Source: Paracentrotus lividus
Taxonomy: Eukaryota > Echinodermata > Echinoidea > Camarodonta > Echinidae
Reading direction: 5' to 3'
Assembly (NCBI GenBank): GCA_940671915.1
Contig: CALNVZ010003430.1
Coordinates: forward strand, 12,533,075-12,597,074
DNA: 64,000 nucleotides
Shown: positions 61,301 to 64,000 of the stretch, in pieces
How positions within the stretch are numbered: position 1 is the stretch's first letter
How the letters are laid out: every line of letters starts with the position of its first letter
Notes under the pieces: model-generated
Database searches by the model: none
Told to the model about the DNA's origin: nothing
What the model saw: only the letters and a program-made list of their open reading frames with translations
Made by a program: the position numbers and the translations under genes

Positions 61301-63407
61301 GAGTTGGTATTGATAGCCAGGTTGTGGTGGTGTTGATGGTGATGATAATTCCAAAATAAAGATGATGCTATTGATAGTAATGGTGGTGAAGATGATGATG
61401 ATGAGTGATATGGTGATAATGATATATATGATATTAATATGGTTGTATTGTGTGGTATGACAGACAGAAGGTATCAAGGAAAGGCTGGTGTATAGCCTTG
61501 TACAGATATTATTTGATTCTGGGTATATATTGGAAGGGTTGCATCTTACAAATGCAACAGTTAATGTAAGCAGGATGTATTTGATCATAATGCACATGTG
61601 CGGTAACATAACTGTCTTTCTGCATACATTAGGAGTTTGTAATGGTATCAGTGCATGTACCTCACACCATTTTTTTATCTGTTTTGCAGAACCTTGCATT
61701 CTACCAGATCAGATAGAGAGGGCTGCCCTCCAGTGCAAACGTACCTATTCAATAGCTGATGATGAGGATGAGGACTTTGCTCCAAGATGGATGCCATTTA
61801 ATGAATCAGGTTTGTATAAACAAATCAAGTTGATATTAACGCTAAAAGGTTAATACCTTTCAGGCTAATTAGGACCCCTGGCCCTTTTTGATTTAAGTCT
61901 TGTAGATAAACACATGATTTTGCAACATTTGATTTTTTATTCGTTATTCAGGTTAATAAGCAGGCTGTTTAGTAATGCTAAATCTGGTAATAGCAAAATA
62001 TGATGAGAGATACATGTAACAATGTTAGATCTAAGAGTGCAGATCTGTTGAAGAATAAATATGAAATAGGACAGAAACAACCCTCTTTCCAAAAAAGGAG
62101 GAAAGAAAAAAAAAAAATGGTTATCATGCAAGGGAAAATCAAATCCTTCACTTTGGTTTTGTTTCTTTGCTAATTGTGTATAGATCCTACAGACTACACA
62201 ACCACTGAGGGTTCTGTCTGGAAACATCATGACTGGACAGAGATAGATTCCTTCCCGTACCTGGGAAAACAAGCAACATATAAGGGAGGAGGCTATCTGG
62301 CTGACATCCCCACTAATCCTACAGATGCTATGGGTGAGTTATGCTCATTTATATAAGTGATCATATGGGGGGTGATTCACTAACAGCTAAAATTGATCCC
62401 AAATGGGATAAAATCAATTTTAGGATCGATATCAATCTAAGAGCAATTTCAATTTTAGTCGCTGATTCACTAAGCTCTTTGGGATCAATTTTGCTGCTAA
62501 AATTGATCCCAAATCACCACTTTTAAGCATTGACTTTGTACATAACCCTAAATTTTACTGCTATCAAAAAGCAACATTACTACTATCATTACATCTTTTA
62601 TTTTCAAGTCATTTTCTTGAGTGTGCTGGCAGTTTGTACTGAATGACTTTACATCTTCAGAAGATCAAACAGAAAGTGTGTATTTATTGTTATTACCAGA
62701 ATTACAAATATAAATGCCCTAGGGTGACTGCTCCCCAAAACAATACAACACACTACAGTCATTCCTGCATAAACATTTATTTAAATATTTAATATTGCAG
62801 TTTATACTGAATGACGCTACATCTTCAGAAGATCAAACAGAAAGTTATCAATAGAATTACACATATAAATGTTCGAGGGCAACTTCTCCCACGAACAATA
62901 CAACAAACGACATTCATTCATTATTGCAGCTTATACTTAATGTCTCTACATCTTCAAAAGATGAAACCTCAAATGTGGACTATTATTTCAACTGTACAAG
63001 TGTTTTTTAAAAAAATATTTGACTAAGTGGTGAGATTTTTGAGGGCGTAATTTTGTTTGATCGGCTTTTTCATGACAATAAATAGCCTTCCATCAAAATA
63101 TAAATTTTTCACACAGGCTGCCACGCAAGAAAAAAAATTAAATTTAAAAAAATATTAATTTTTCACACAGACTGCCACGCAAGAAAAAAATTGAAATAAT
63201 AAAAAAACAAAAAACAAACAAACTGTGAATTACATCAAATATAATTTTTTCTTTTTTTCCCTTCTGCAGCCCAGATGCAGTATCTTCGAGACTCATTTTG
63301 GGTGGACCAGTACACAAGGGGTGTGTTCTTTGAGTTTGTGACCTACAACCCTATCAACAATATGTATTGCGTATCTTTCCTATTAGTTGAATTCCCTTCA
63401 CAAGGTG
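22609..63407 (+). CDS. polycystin-1-like (PKD1/REJ family) receptor-channel, 5' part of gene, continues past the window
   Basis: Forty exons splice in phase to about 3,324 codons; the 3' end is outside. Polycystin-1 family proteins are large membrane receptors that pair with polycystin-2 channels. In sea urchin sperm the related REJ proteins act in the egg-jelly response. Order seen: signal peptide (1 to about 24), WSC domain (27-122, nine Cys), PKD-type repeats (about 142-235, 540-612, 1050-1115, 1270-1350), REJ region (from about 1475 to 1940), GAIN region, GPS with CLCNHLT (predicted cut L2508/T2509), TM1 (about 2537-2557), PLAT domain (about 2582-2692), more membrane segments in exons 32-36, and the polycystin TOP/channel start in exons 36-40 (LLVEFP at the edge). 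No leucine-rich repeats or C-type lectin domain were found, unlike vertebrate PKD1. An in-frame TAA sits at 49896-49898 (codon 2393). The exact orthologue (PKD1, PKD1L or a REJ paralogue) is not settled. Confidence 0.92.
23102..23141 (+). CDS. polycystin-1-like exon 2
   Basis: This 40-base exon completes the signal peptide (VSVTFITLTEQEV). Acceptor TTTTCAG, donor GTAAGT, phase 1 out. Confidence 0.75.
23695..23833 (+). CDS. polycystin-1-like exon 3 (WSC domain, first half)
   Basis: YFGCYDD, then cysteines in NGTCL, PDTCV and ILCERK, the first half of a WSC cysteine-rich, probably carbohydrate-binding domain. Acceptor CTTTTCAG, donor GTATGT. Confidence 0.88.
24441..24646 (+). CDS. polycystin-1-like exon 4 (WSC domain, second half)
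   Basis: Encodes SHAVLKSGNACFC, the WSC core (compare the usual YAGLxxGxxCxC), then SCDQSC and SQSCGGD. Acceptor ACCCTTAG, donor GTAAAT. Confidence 0.88.
25140..25302 (+). CDS. polycystin-1-like exon 5 (PKD-type domain)
   Basis: Contains VTIDINFGDDYP and FLHTFR, a PKD immunoglobulin-like fold with the usual FGD and HTF positions; it continues in exon 6. Acceptor CACCAAAG is weak but fits the phase. Confidence 0.85.
26056..26142 (+). pseudogene. decayed partial copy of exon 6
   Basis: TTTCCAG, then sequence sharing GGACTAGTCCAAG, a GGAC-GGGAC block and TGTGTCCATNNCACATC with the real exon 6 about 140 bp downstream. It carries frame breaks and no donor. Confidence 0.7.
26202..26434 (+). CDS. 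polycystin-1-like exon 6
   Basis: RDPGVHAIHLRLV completes the first PKD-type domain, and a second segment with SITCPY follows. Acceptor TTTTACAG, donor GTGATG. A decayed partial copy lies just upstream (26056-26142). Confidence 0.87.
27690..28385. repeat. two-copy tandem repeat, about 350 bp unit, in intron 6
   Basis: The block with ATTAGCTTAATTA near 27698 and again near 28055 is followed in both copies by CAAACTGTTTCATG/TAAACTGTTTAATG, TGCAAAAATGG/ACAAAAATGG, GAGTTAATTAA and ACCCATATAGCA. The second copy has gained a CTCCTC run. Confidence 0.75.
28856..29515. repeat. long (ATC/ACC)n microsatellite ending at the exon 7 acceptor
   Basis: About 650 bp of degenerate CAT/ATC/ACC triplets producing spurious poly-His, poly-Ser, poly-Ile and poly-Met frames. 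At 29405-29470 a GCGCTTTACAAATTG-type SINE tail leads into ATT/ATC triplets, and these run to the splice acceptor of exon 7. Confidence 0.92.
29517..29713 (+). CDS. polycystin-1-like exon 7
   Basis: Begins DSQVEYFGSDG and ends AVAGQAILQ. It is preceded directly by an ATT/ATC microsatellite that reaches the acceptor ATCTGTAG. The donor is GTATAG, which is atypical at +4 to +6. Confidence 0.82.
30166..30200 (+). pseudogene. short decayed copy of the exon 7 3' end and donor
   Basis: TTGCAGTACATGGAATCTTG followed by GAGGTAAAGTG matches the exon 7 end TTGCAGGACAGGCAATCTTG plus donor, without gaps and with few mismatches. Confidence 0.6.
30397..30991 (+). CDS. polycystin-1-like exon 8
   Basis: 595-base exon encoding an extracellular segment with paired Cys (VKCENN, YSCQEQ, RRCINP) and N-glycosylation sites. 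No domain is recognised with certainty. Acceptor CTGTACAG, donor GTGAGC. Confidence 0.85.
31450..32519. mobile_element. 1.07 kb foldback element, nearly all inverted repeat, TA target duplication
   Basis: The left end AACCCCTCCCAAAAAGTTTC and the complement of the right end AACCCCTCCAAAAAAGTTTC start arms that stay closely similar for several hundred bases. TA flanks both ends, which suits a Tc1/mariner-type non-autonomous element. Within each arm a second GTTCCGCNACTYGACTTTAG block repeats the terminal motif. No transposase frame. It sits in intron 8. Confidence 0.85.
32634..32824 (+). CDS. polycystin-1-like exon 9 (PKD-type domain)
   Basis: FTWNFGDGEE and VYHTWTEPGLYNVSV match the PKD domain WDFGDG...HTYxxPGxYxVxV pattern very well. 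Acceptor TTCTGTAG, donor GTAAGT. Confidence 0.92.
33095..33233 (+). CDS. polycystin-1-like exon 10
   Basis: Starts TSLLVTINPPLPNITL, the last strand of the preceding PKD domain, then a linker with glycosylation sites. Acceptor ACTTTCAG, donor GTAAAA. Confidence 0.85.
33928..34068 (+). CDS. polycystin-1-like exon 11
   Basis: Encodes PNVTYEVSLGNAAQVILTVW and a following strand pair with one Cys. Acceptor CTTACCAG, donor GTAATG. Confidence 0.83.
34201..34369. repeat. hairpin element with about 80-bp arms in intron 11
   Basis: AAGCAAATAATCAC...CCAAATGATGGGAAGACT at the left is inverted at the right, ending GGTGATTATTTGCTT. The loop is short. Confidence 0.8.
34369..34875. mobile_element. MITE-like element with TATATTCCACAT ends
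   Basis: TATATTCCACAT near 34369 is inverted as ATGTGGAATATA near 34857. The region together with the hairpin before it lies between two direct copies of CTACTAGTACAAAGTAG (34158 and 34879). Confidence 0.6.
35148..38168 (+). CDS. polycystin-1-like exon 12 (3 kb: PKD-type repeats and REJ start)
   Basis: A single 3,021-base exon (residues 695-1701) entered at TTTTCCAG and left at GTGAGT. It holds a run of beta-sandwich repeats, the clearest being ADFGDGS...SHVF near residue 1069 and WSFGSD...KPGLYQVSVNVSN near 1288. From about residue 1475 the REJ region begins, with VVKFGHSG, ISINCTSS, AKINGGDHR and FFVDGSSSYDPDKD...TWQC. Many NxT/NxS sites show it is extracellular. Such a long exon is unusual in this gene, whose other exons are 39-600 bases. 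Confidence 0.93.
38661..38823 (+). CDS. polycystin-1-like exon 13 (REJ region)
   Basis: LLSVDSGVFTVNTYYL then YEFKLHVSDGSRNATA, a typical REJ strand pair. Acceptor GAATTAAG, donor GTAAGA. A short decayed copy lies at 38989-39037. Confidence 0.88.
38989..39037 (+). pseudogene. short decayed copy of exon 13
   Basis: GAGTTCAAGCTGCATGTG with the following AAGGGCCCAGGAACCAATT resembles exon 13 GAGTTCAAGCTACATGTG plus its continuation. Confidence 0.6.
39152..39320. repeat. old copy of the TATAAGCCAATATT MITE family
   Basis: Left end TACTTTATAAGCCAATATT and right end CCACTTATACAGTA match the better-preserved element at 49384-49586, but with heavy substitution and loss of the CGCG motifs. Confidence 0.7.
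39415..39531 (+). CDS. polycystin-1-like exon 14 (REJ region)
   Basis: CKVNCREKINPQNRWLVGA, with two Cys as expected in REJ modules, then QTVYYK. Acceptor TGTTACAG, donor GTATGA. Confidence 0.85.
40004..40200 (+). CDS. polycystin-1-like exon 15 (REJ region)
   Basis: WDLSVYQNNT and GFFEEGKLYELDLMAS. The YYKW join across exons 14 and 15 is the expected YxW motif of the family. Donor GTATGT. Confidence 0.87.
40928..41167 (+). CDS. polycystin-1-like exon 16 (REJ region)
   Basis: INAPPYGGTCSISPLEGTVA and FTCQDW are classic REJ/PKD1 signatures (NxPPxGGxCxVxPxxG). Acceptor TTACAG, donor GTGAGT. A decayed 3' copy follows at 41328-41437. Confidence 0.93.
41185..41290. repeat. GAT-rich microsatellite in intron 16
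   Basis: Degenerate GATGATGAGGATG triplets immediately after exon 16; they extend its frame spuriously with acidic residues. Confidence 0.85.
41328..41437 (+). pseudogene. decayed copy of the exon 16 3' half with intact donor
   Basis: Shares GAGACAGTGCCTTTGAGAAC, CCCAGGATACC and CCTTTGATTTACTC with exon 16 and ends in the strong donor CAG|GTAAGT. A TGA interrupts the exon frame and no acceptor precedes it. Confidence 0.8.
41971..42101 (+). CDS. polycystin-1-like exon 17
   Basis: LFFPTGLSAYDYIVDVKVQI then DVFGTYALDSVMEIK, the end of the REJ region. Acceptor ATGATAG, donor GTGAGA. Confidence 0.88.
42947..43088 (+). CDS. polycystin-1-like exon 18 (GAIN region start)
   Basis: Helical segment LANTLTDLRNNMVSEA and YARVISDIINT, as in the helical GAIN-A part that precedes a GPS. 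A decayed piece is at 43568-43608. Confidence 0.85.
43150..43380. repeat. (GAT)n microsatellite in intron 18
   Basis: Long GATGATGAT run giving spurious poly-Asp and poly-Ile frames. Confidence 0.95.
43418..43500 (+). repeat. SINE body fragment without tRNA head
   Basis: GCTACCCTGTTTGGCATTCA and AGATAGAGCAATGTCG plus CTGGCGCTGC match the body of the SINE at 11985-12256 on the opposite strand. It is truncated at the 5' end. Confidence 0.65.
43568..43608 (+). pseudogene. decayed fragment of exon 18
   Basis: ACACCATGGTTTCTGAAACA followed by TCTACTGAATA resembles exon 18 ACAACATGGTCTCTGAAGCA and its continuation. Confidence 0.6.
43883..43950 (+). CDS. polycystin-1-like exon 19
   Basis: 68-base Ser-rich linker exon (SSSGSSQPNGSSSTLNSEIR). 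It is supported mainly by phase continuity between exons 18 and 20 and by GTATAG/GTGAGA sites. Confidence 0.72.
44253..44384 (+). CDS. polycystin-1-like exon 20 (GAIN region)
   Basis: Helical IREQMVTILEPAASSS and VDQISSVLNLATEVSSEVS, typical of the PKD1 GAIN-A helices. Acceptor TTGTGCAG, donor GTAACC. Confidence 0.87.
44748..44885 (+). pseudogene. duplicated decayed copy of exon 21 with acceptor
   Basis: The unit (intron end plus exon start) recurs 215 bp later as the real exon 21. The copy keeps acceptor CTCATCCAG and an open frame reading ATERLTSTWVGIQDEDQTAV, then TGA. Its 3' half and donor are lost. Confidence 0.85.
45014..45131 (+). CDS. polycystin-1-like exon 21 (GAIN region)
   Basis: Encodes ERLTSTLVGIQEEDQ and LQISASLLLKVC. 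Acceptor ATTTCCAG, donor GTAAGG. A duplicated, decayed version lies 215 bp upstream (44799-44885). Confidence 0.85.
45797..45873 (+). CDS. polycystin-1-like exon 22
   Basis: 77-base exon, DNVVDAALDSMDGSTESEQD, with acceptor TATCACAG and donor GTGAGT. Phase fits both sides. Confidence 0.78.
46471..46630 (+). CDS. polycystin-1-like exon 23 (GAIN region)
   Basis: VSVVDKVSEVLGNNVITGEG and VTVDAGNIRVKVQK, the GAIN helix followed by the first beta strands. A decayed copy follows at 46664-46784. Confidence 0.87.
46664..46784 (+). pseudogene. decayed copy of exon 23
   Basis: Shares GTGTCTGTAGT, GTATCTGAGGT and ATGGATGCAGGCAACATCAG with exon 23 just upstream. Small deletions break the frame and no splice sites remain. 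Confidence 0.85.
47026..47120 (+). CDS. polycystin-1-like exon 24
   Basis: Encodes CNLDFPSAENMFGVSERSQG. The acceptor follows CATGTTAG and a C-run; donor GTGAAT. Confidence 0.8.
47575..47821 (+). CDS. polycystin-1-like exon 25 (GAIN-B)
   Basis: Beta-rich segment VMYQPNMRPFASGAGDI, KPITITIPRI and LENETLTSFG. Acceptor ATTTCAG, donor GTAAGA. Confidence 0.86.
48336..48461 (+). CDS. polycystin-1-like exon 26 (GAIN-B)
   Basis: GAELEVKCMGFTGMETNYTY then NCTLIVMITTIGLPE. Acceptor TTTTTTAG, donor GTATGT. Confidence 0.82.
49384..49586. mobile_element. 203-bp MITE with CTGTATAAG ends and CGCGAAAAT motifs
   Basis: TACTGTATAAGCCAATATTT at the left and CCACTTATACAGTA at the right form terminal inverted repeats with TA at each edge. 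Internal ATTTTCGCG motifs occur in both orientations. Lies in intron 26. Confidence 0.85.
49690..49836 (+). pseudogene. two partial copies of the exon 27 acceptor region
   Basis: Two earlier blocks, near 49690-49740 and 49750-49800, repeat the TTTCA...AACAG/CCTGGAACTGCACA pattern of the real intron 26/exon 27 boundary. Confidence 0.5.
49837..49990 (+). CDS. polycystin-1-like exon 27, contains in-frame TAA
   Basis: Acceptor CTAACAG and donor GTAAGT keep phase with exons 26 and 28. The frame reads NAWNCTLDQTVILMEYPL, then TAA at 49896-49898, then an open frame again (NSTLMDPWNKSDFILVEGN) to the donor. The residues on both sides look like GAIN-B strands. The stop is therefore a nonsense allele, an assembly error or a pseudogene mark, not a wrong frame. 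Partial upstream copies of this exon's 5' end are at 49690-49836. Confidence 0.72.
50305..50499. repeat. 96-bp tandem duplication in intron 27
   Basis: CCTTCCACTTGGAATCTTAC starts both units (50306 and 50402), and each ends TGCATAYATTTCACAGCC. Confidence 0.88.
50596..50797 (+). CDS. polycystin-1-like exon 28 (GPS first half)
   Basis: FEFKHYSFSPTLHSCSYI and SEASWKKDGCL supply the Cys and Trp positions of the GPS motif. Acceptor GCATACAG, donor GTTAGT. Confidence 0.88.
51511..51677. repeat. hairpin element with about 80-bp arms in intron 28
   Basis: GATATATTGACTGCTTT plus CGTTTCTAGACTGCTC in the left arm is inverted on the right (GAGCAGTCTAGAAACGG and AAAGCAGTCAATATATC). A smaller ATGCCCGTTGC hairpin lies upstream near 51317-51354. 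Confidence 0.8.
51956..52180 (+). CDS. polycystin-1-like exon 29 (GPS cut site and TM1)
   Basis: TTCLCNHLTMFGAGF is a canonical GPS with predicted self-cleavage between Leu2508 and Thr2509. PVVFAFMMCCLCIYFVVLLW forms the first membrane helix, followed by RKVDKRD on the cytoplasmic side. Confidence 0.95.
52313..52400 (+). repeat. degenerate tRNA-derived SINE head
   Basis: ATAGCTCGGTCAGTAAAAGC (A-box-like) and CCGCTTCAAATCCCA (B-box-like) are spaced as in a tRNA, but the stems do not pair. In intron 29. Confidence 0.6.
52667..52754 (+). CDS. polycystin-1-like exon 30 (PLAT start)
   Basis: IGNNPRDRSHYEITVYTGVK is the standard start of the PKD1-family PLAT/LH2 domain after TM1. Acceptor CTCATCAG, donor GTATGG. 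Confidence 0.93.
52987..54344. mobile_element. TU-like foldback transposon, 1.36 kb, 8-bp target-site duplication
   Basis: Arms of about 420-475 bp (52987 to about 53462, and about 53925 to 54344) are inverted copies. Their outer parts are made of short direct repeats of the form CCCACGAGACCGAC. Both ends are flanked by ATGGCAGC (52979-52986 and 54345-54352), a perfect 8-bp target-site duplication. The centre holds long C, G, A and CA runs and no transposase. Long inverted repeats with small tandem repeats in the outer domain and 8-bp duplications are the known features of sea urchin TU elements. Family membership is inference. Lies in intron 30. Confidence 0.85.
54455..54983. mobile_element. 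second inverted-repeat element next to the TU-like element
   Basis: The left end AGCCCCGATCACTCCTTAGC and the complement of the right end AGCCCCAATCACACCTTTGC start matching arms that include GCGTTTTGGGGCTG. An inner stem with GTTGCG and CGCAAC blocks lies near 54780-54845. The interior is rich in CTCGTT-like words. No coding frame and no clear target duplication. Confidence 0.7.
55171..55236 (+). pseudogene. duplicated 5' end of exon 31 with acceptor
   Basis: ATCCTAG, then GCACCACTGCAAGAGTCTCT and the following TATCATCATC. It matches exon 31, whose acceptor lies 189 bp downstream, and stops after GTGTGC. The repeat unit (55047-55234 and 55235-55422) includes intron sequence. Confidence 0.88.
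55367..55656 (+). CDS. polycystin-1-like exon 31 (PLAT domain)
   Basis: ARVSIIITGDHSDSGVRIL, GGIDSFLLTSPRSFGDL, VRIWHDNSGKSPSWFLS and WWAVEEDEG are the diagnostic strands of polycystin PLAT domains. Its 5' part is duplicated upstream at 55171-55236. Confidence 0.96.
56144..56356 (+). CDS. polycystin-1-like exon 32 (TM2)
   Basis: IDRVIPVA closes the PLAT region. DGHLWFSVYSRPAKSRFTRV then CCLSLLFSAMMANIFFY gives membrane helix 2, as in other PKD1-family members. Confidence 0.94.
57277..57444 (+). CDS. polycystin-1-like exon 33 (TM3)
   Basis: Encodes VVIGVISSLMVFPANILVVQ, membrane helix 3, preceded by an extracellular NQT site and followed by RLSRPQPKHAR. A partial open-frame copy lies at 57544-57647. 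Confidence 0.94.
57544..57647 (+). pseudogene. partial copy of exon 33 with open frame and donor-like GTAGGA
   Basis: GAGGTTGTGATAGGGATGAT onward repeats the 3' two-thirds of exon 33, about 200 bp downstream. The frame stays open (VVIGMISSLMVFPANILVVQ) and most differences are silent. There is no pyrimidine-rich acceptor, so it is probably not spliced. Confidence 0.88.
58104..58667 (+). CDS. polycystin-1-like exon 34 (cytoplasmic loop, TM4, TM5)
   Basis: Starts with a basic, Ser-rich loop (TKKKQPRVSSAG), then RRKKKKFELPWQCLYFGWVL leading into TM4, and WLISMCISLIQDIFFTQPLK into TM5. The LPWxC and ISMxxSL...TQPLK motifs are family hallmarks. Confidence 0.95.
59010..59197 (+). CDS. polycystin-1-like exon 35 (TM5 end, acidic loop)
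   Basis: VFFLAFFFSLLFKK ends TM5; an acidic loop DDEEWLHER and SPLNPDELAAARELR follow. Its 3' half is the source of a tandem array at 59219-59745. Confidence 0.93.
59219..59745 (+). pseudogene. tandem array of about five partial copies of exon 35 3' half
   Basis: Copies begin near 59219, 59341, 59430, 59538 and 59683, each with a GAGAGGGGTACAGG-like start, a GAGCTAGCTGCAGCC-like end and often a GTAAGAT donor. The copy 59538-59649 is fully open and very close to the real exon (DDEEWLHERGTGGSSQDIPP). The others are broken. Confidence 0.88.
60238..60415 (+). CDS. polycystin-1-like exon 36 (TM6)
   Basis: MKNIIREIIFYILFLNIVML is the first helix of the polycystin channel core, followed by DPQAFYVNKSMKDAFV. 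Acceptor CACTGCAG, donor GTAGGT. Confidence 0.93.
60690..60900. repeat. (ATC)n microsatellite in intron 36
   Basis: Degenerate CATCATCAT triplets in two blocks, with a TACATGTA stretch between. Confidence 0.9.
61084..61261 (+). CDS. polycystin-1-like exon 37 (TOP/polycystin domain)
   Basis: FWNYTENVFIPSLFSETWYN and MNLIGMARMRQLRVTK match the extracellular TOP (polycystin) domain. A fragmentary copy lies at 61453-61493. Confidence 0.93.
61275..61435. repeat. (GAT)n-type microsatellite in intron 37
   Basis: Degenerate GATGATG and GGTGATG triplets. They separate exon 37 from its fragment copy at 61453. Confidence 0.85.
61453..61493 (+). pseudogene. short fragment copy of exon 37
   Basis: TGGTATGACAGACAGAAGGT followed by ATCAAGGAAAGGCTGGT repeats exon 37 TGGTATAATGGGCAG plus GGTATCAAGGAGAGGCTGGT, with a small deletion. 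Confidence 0.65.
61690..61809 (+). CDS. polycystin-1-like exon 38 (TOP domain)
   Basis: Encodes CILPDQIERAALQCKRTYS then an acidic DDEDEDFAPRW. Paired Cys as in the family. Acceptor TTTTGCAG, donor GTTTGT. Confidence 0.9.
62184..62333 (+). CDS. polycystin-1-like exon 39 (TOP domain)
   Basis: WKHHDWTEIDSFPYLGKQAT and YKGGGYLADIP are characteristic TOP-domain strands (compare the Y-GGG-Y motif in polycystins). Donor GTGAGT. Confidence 0.93.
62370..62519. repeat. hairpin MITE in intron 39
   Basis: GGTGATTCACTAACAGCTAA and AATTGATCCCAAATCACC bound about 150 bp in which CTAAAATTGATCCCAAA and TTTGGGATCAATTTT recur in both orientations. Confidence 0.7.
62629..63000. repeat. three-copy tandem repeat in intron 39
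   Basis: Units start GCAGTTTGTACTGAATGAC (62629), GCAGTTTATACTGAATGAC (62797) and GCAGCTTATACTTAATGTC (62926). Each is followed by TCTTCARAAGATSAAAC. Confidence 0.85.
63097..63200. repeat. two-copy tandem repeat just upstream of exon 40
   Basis: TTTTTCACACAGGCTGCCAC and TTTTTCACACAGACTGCCAC each begin an A-rich unit of about 53 bp. Both contain CACAG acceptor-like sites that precede the real exon 40 acceptor. Confidence 0.85.
63270..63407 (+). CDS. polycystin-1-like exon 40 (TOP domain end)
   Basis: FWVDQYTRGVFFEFVTYNP and NNMYCVSFLLVEFPSQG precede the next channel helix, which lies beyond the window. Acceptor CTTCTGCAG, donor GTAAGT. 63408-64000 is intron with nothing recognised. Confidence 0.94.
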
Positions 63408-64000
63408 GTAAGTGTCATCTTTCAGTCATTGTTTTTATTTTTTATTAATTTTCTTTTTCGTTATCCAAGGACAAGTAAAGCATGTAAAAAAAAAAGAAAA
63501 AAGAAAGAAGTAGGTGAATATATATGTTTTGGGCTAATGAAAGCCTCTAAGGTATGAAATTTTGATGGTTTAGACGATTCATTTCTTGTCAGGCATTGCA
63601 AATACCATACCTGTGTTACATTAATTTAATATTCCTTTACTGACATGGATTGTTAAATAATTACATGTAAATTTGATGAGATTTGGAGGAAATATCTGTT
63701 TTGATGAGATTGAAATTGCATACAAATAAGAATGTAAAATAATATTTAGATTTAAATTTTGTTGTTGTTTATTTTTGATTCACGATGAAGTTTTTGAATC
63801 CATACACACTGTTCGATGTATACCATACAATCTACAGTCATCCTTGCGAAATGTGAATCTTTGAACTGAACACAGAGCTCAAAAGGGTTTTGAAGGGTTA
63901 AAAACAGAAGAATATACTGAGAAGAAGACTTGAATAGACTTTTGCTTCTGAAGATTATACGACTTATGCAAGTAAAAAAATGTTTAAAAACCAAGCATAT

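Overview
The window is animal nuclear DNA. Its coding sequence is cut into short exons with GT-AG introns and is surrounded by dense small repeats. Content suggests an echinoderm, most likely a sea urchin. The clues are a polycystin-1/REJ-type receptor with an N-terminal WSC domain, a foldback transposon built like the sea urchin TU family, frequent ACATGTA words, tRNA-derived SINEs, and many hairpin MITEs. The species assignment is inference. All three genes I recognise lie on the + strand; I found no gene on the - strand.

Layout. 1-5.5 kb: AT-rich, G-poor sequence with no recognisable gene. 5.5-7.1 kb: the last three coding exons of a DUS1L-type tRNA dihydrouridine synthase; its catalytic exons are not in the window. 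7.1-11.4 kb: intergenic repeats. 11.4-19.4 kb: a complete eight-exon gamma-glutamyl hydrolase (GGH) gene, 313 codons, with catalytic Cys and His in place. Its last intron carries two arrays of an unusual AAAAATAG-type repeat. 19.4-22.6 kb: intergenic, with a diverged three-copy tandem repeat and a GA-rich tract. 22.6 kb to the right edge: 40 exons (about 3,324 codons) of a polycystin-1-like gene that continues beyond the window. Order of its parts: signal peptide, WSC domain, PKD-type repeats, REJ region, GAIN/GPS autoproteolysis site, first membrane segment, PLAT domain, further membrane segments, and the start of the polycystin channel/TOP region.

I checked the splice phase at every junction. 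The frame stays open through all 40 exons except for one in-frame TAA in exon 27, just upstream of the GPS site.

The most striking pattern is in the polycystin-1-like gene. About a dozen of its 40 exons have a decayed, partial tandem copy of themselves in the neighbouring intron (exons 6, 7, 13, 16, 18, 21, 23, 27, 31, 33, 35 and 37; exon 35 has about five extra pieces). Several copies keep a splice site or an open frame. Similar 100-350 bp tandem duplications occur in purely non-coding parts of the window, so this looks like a local or genome-wide duplication habit rather than a property of this gene alone.

The introns also hold a 1.36 kb TU-like foldback transposon with an 8-bp target-site duplication, a 1.07 kb element that is almost entirely one giant inverted repeat, and several hairpin MITEs. 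The three genes have unrelated jobs (tRNA modification, folate polyglutamate hydrolysis, cell-surface sensing), and nothing suggests they act together.
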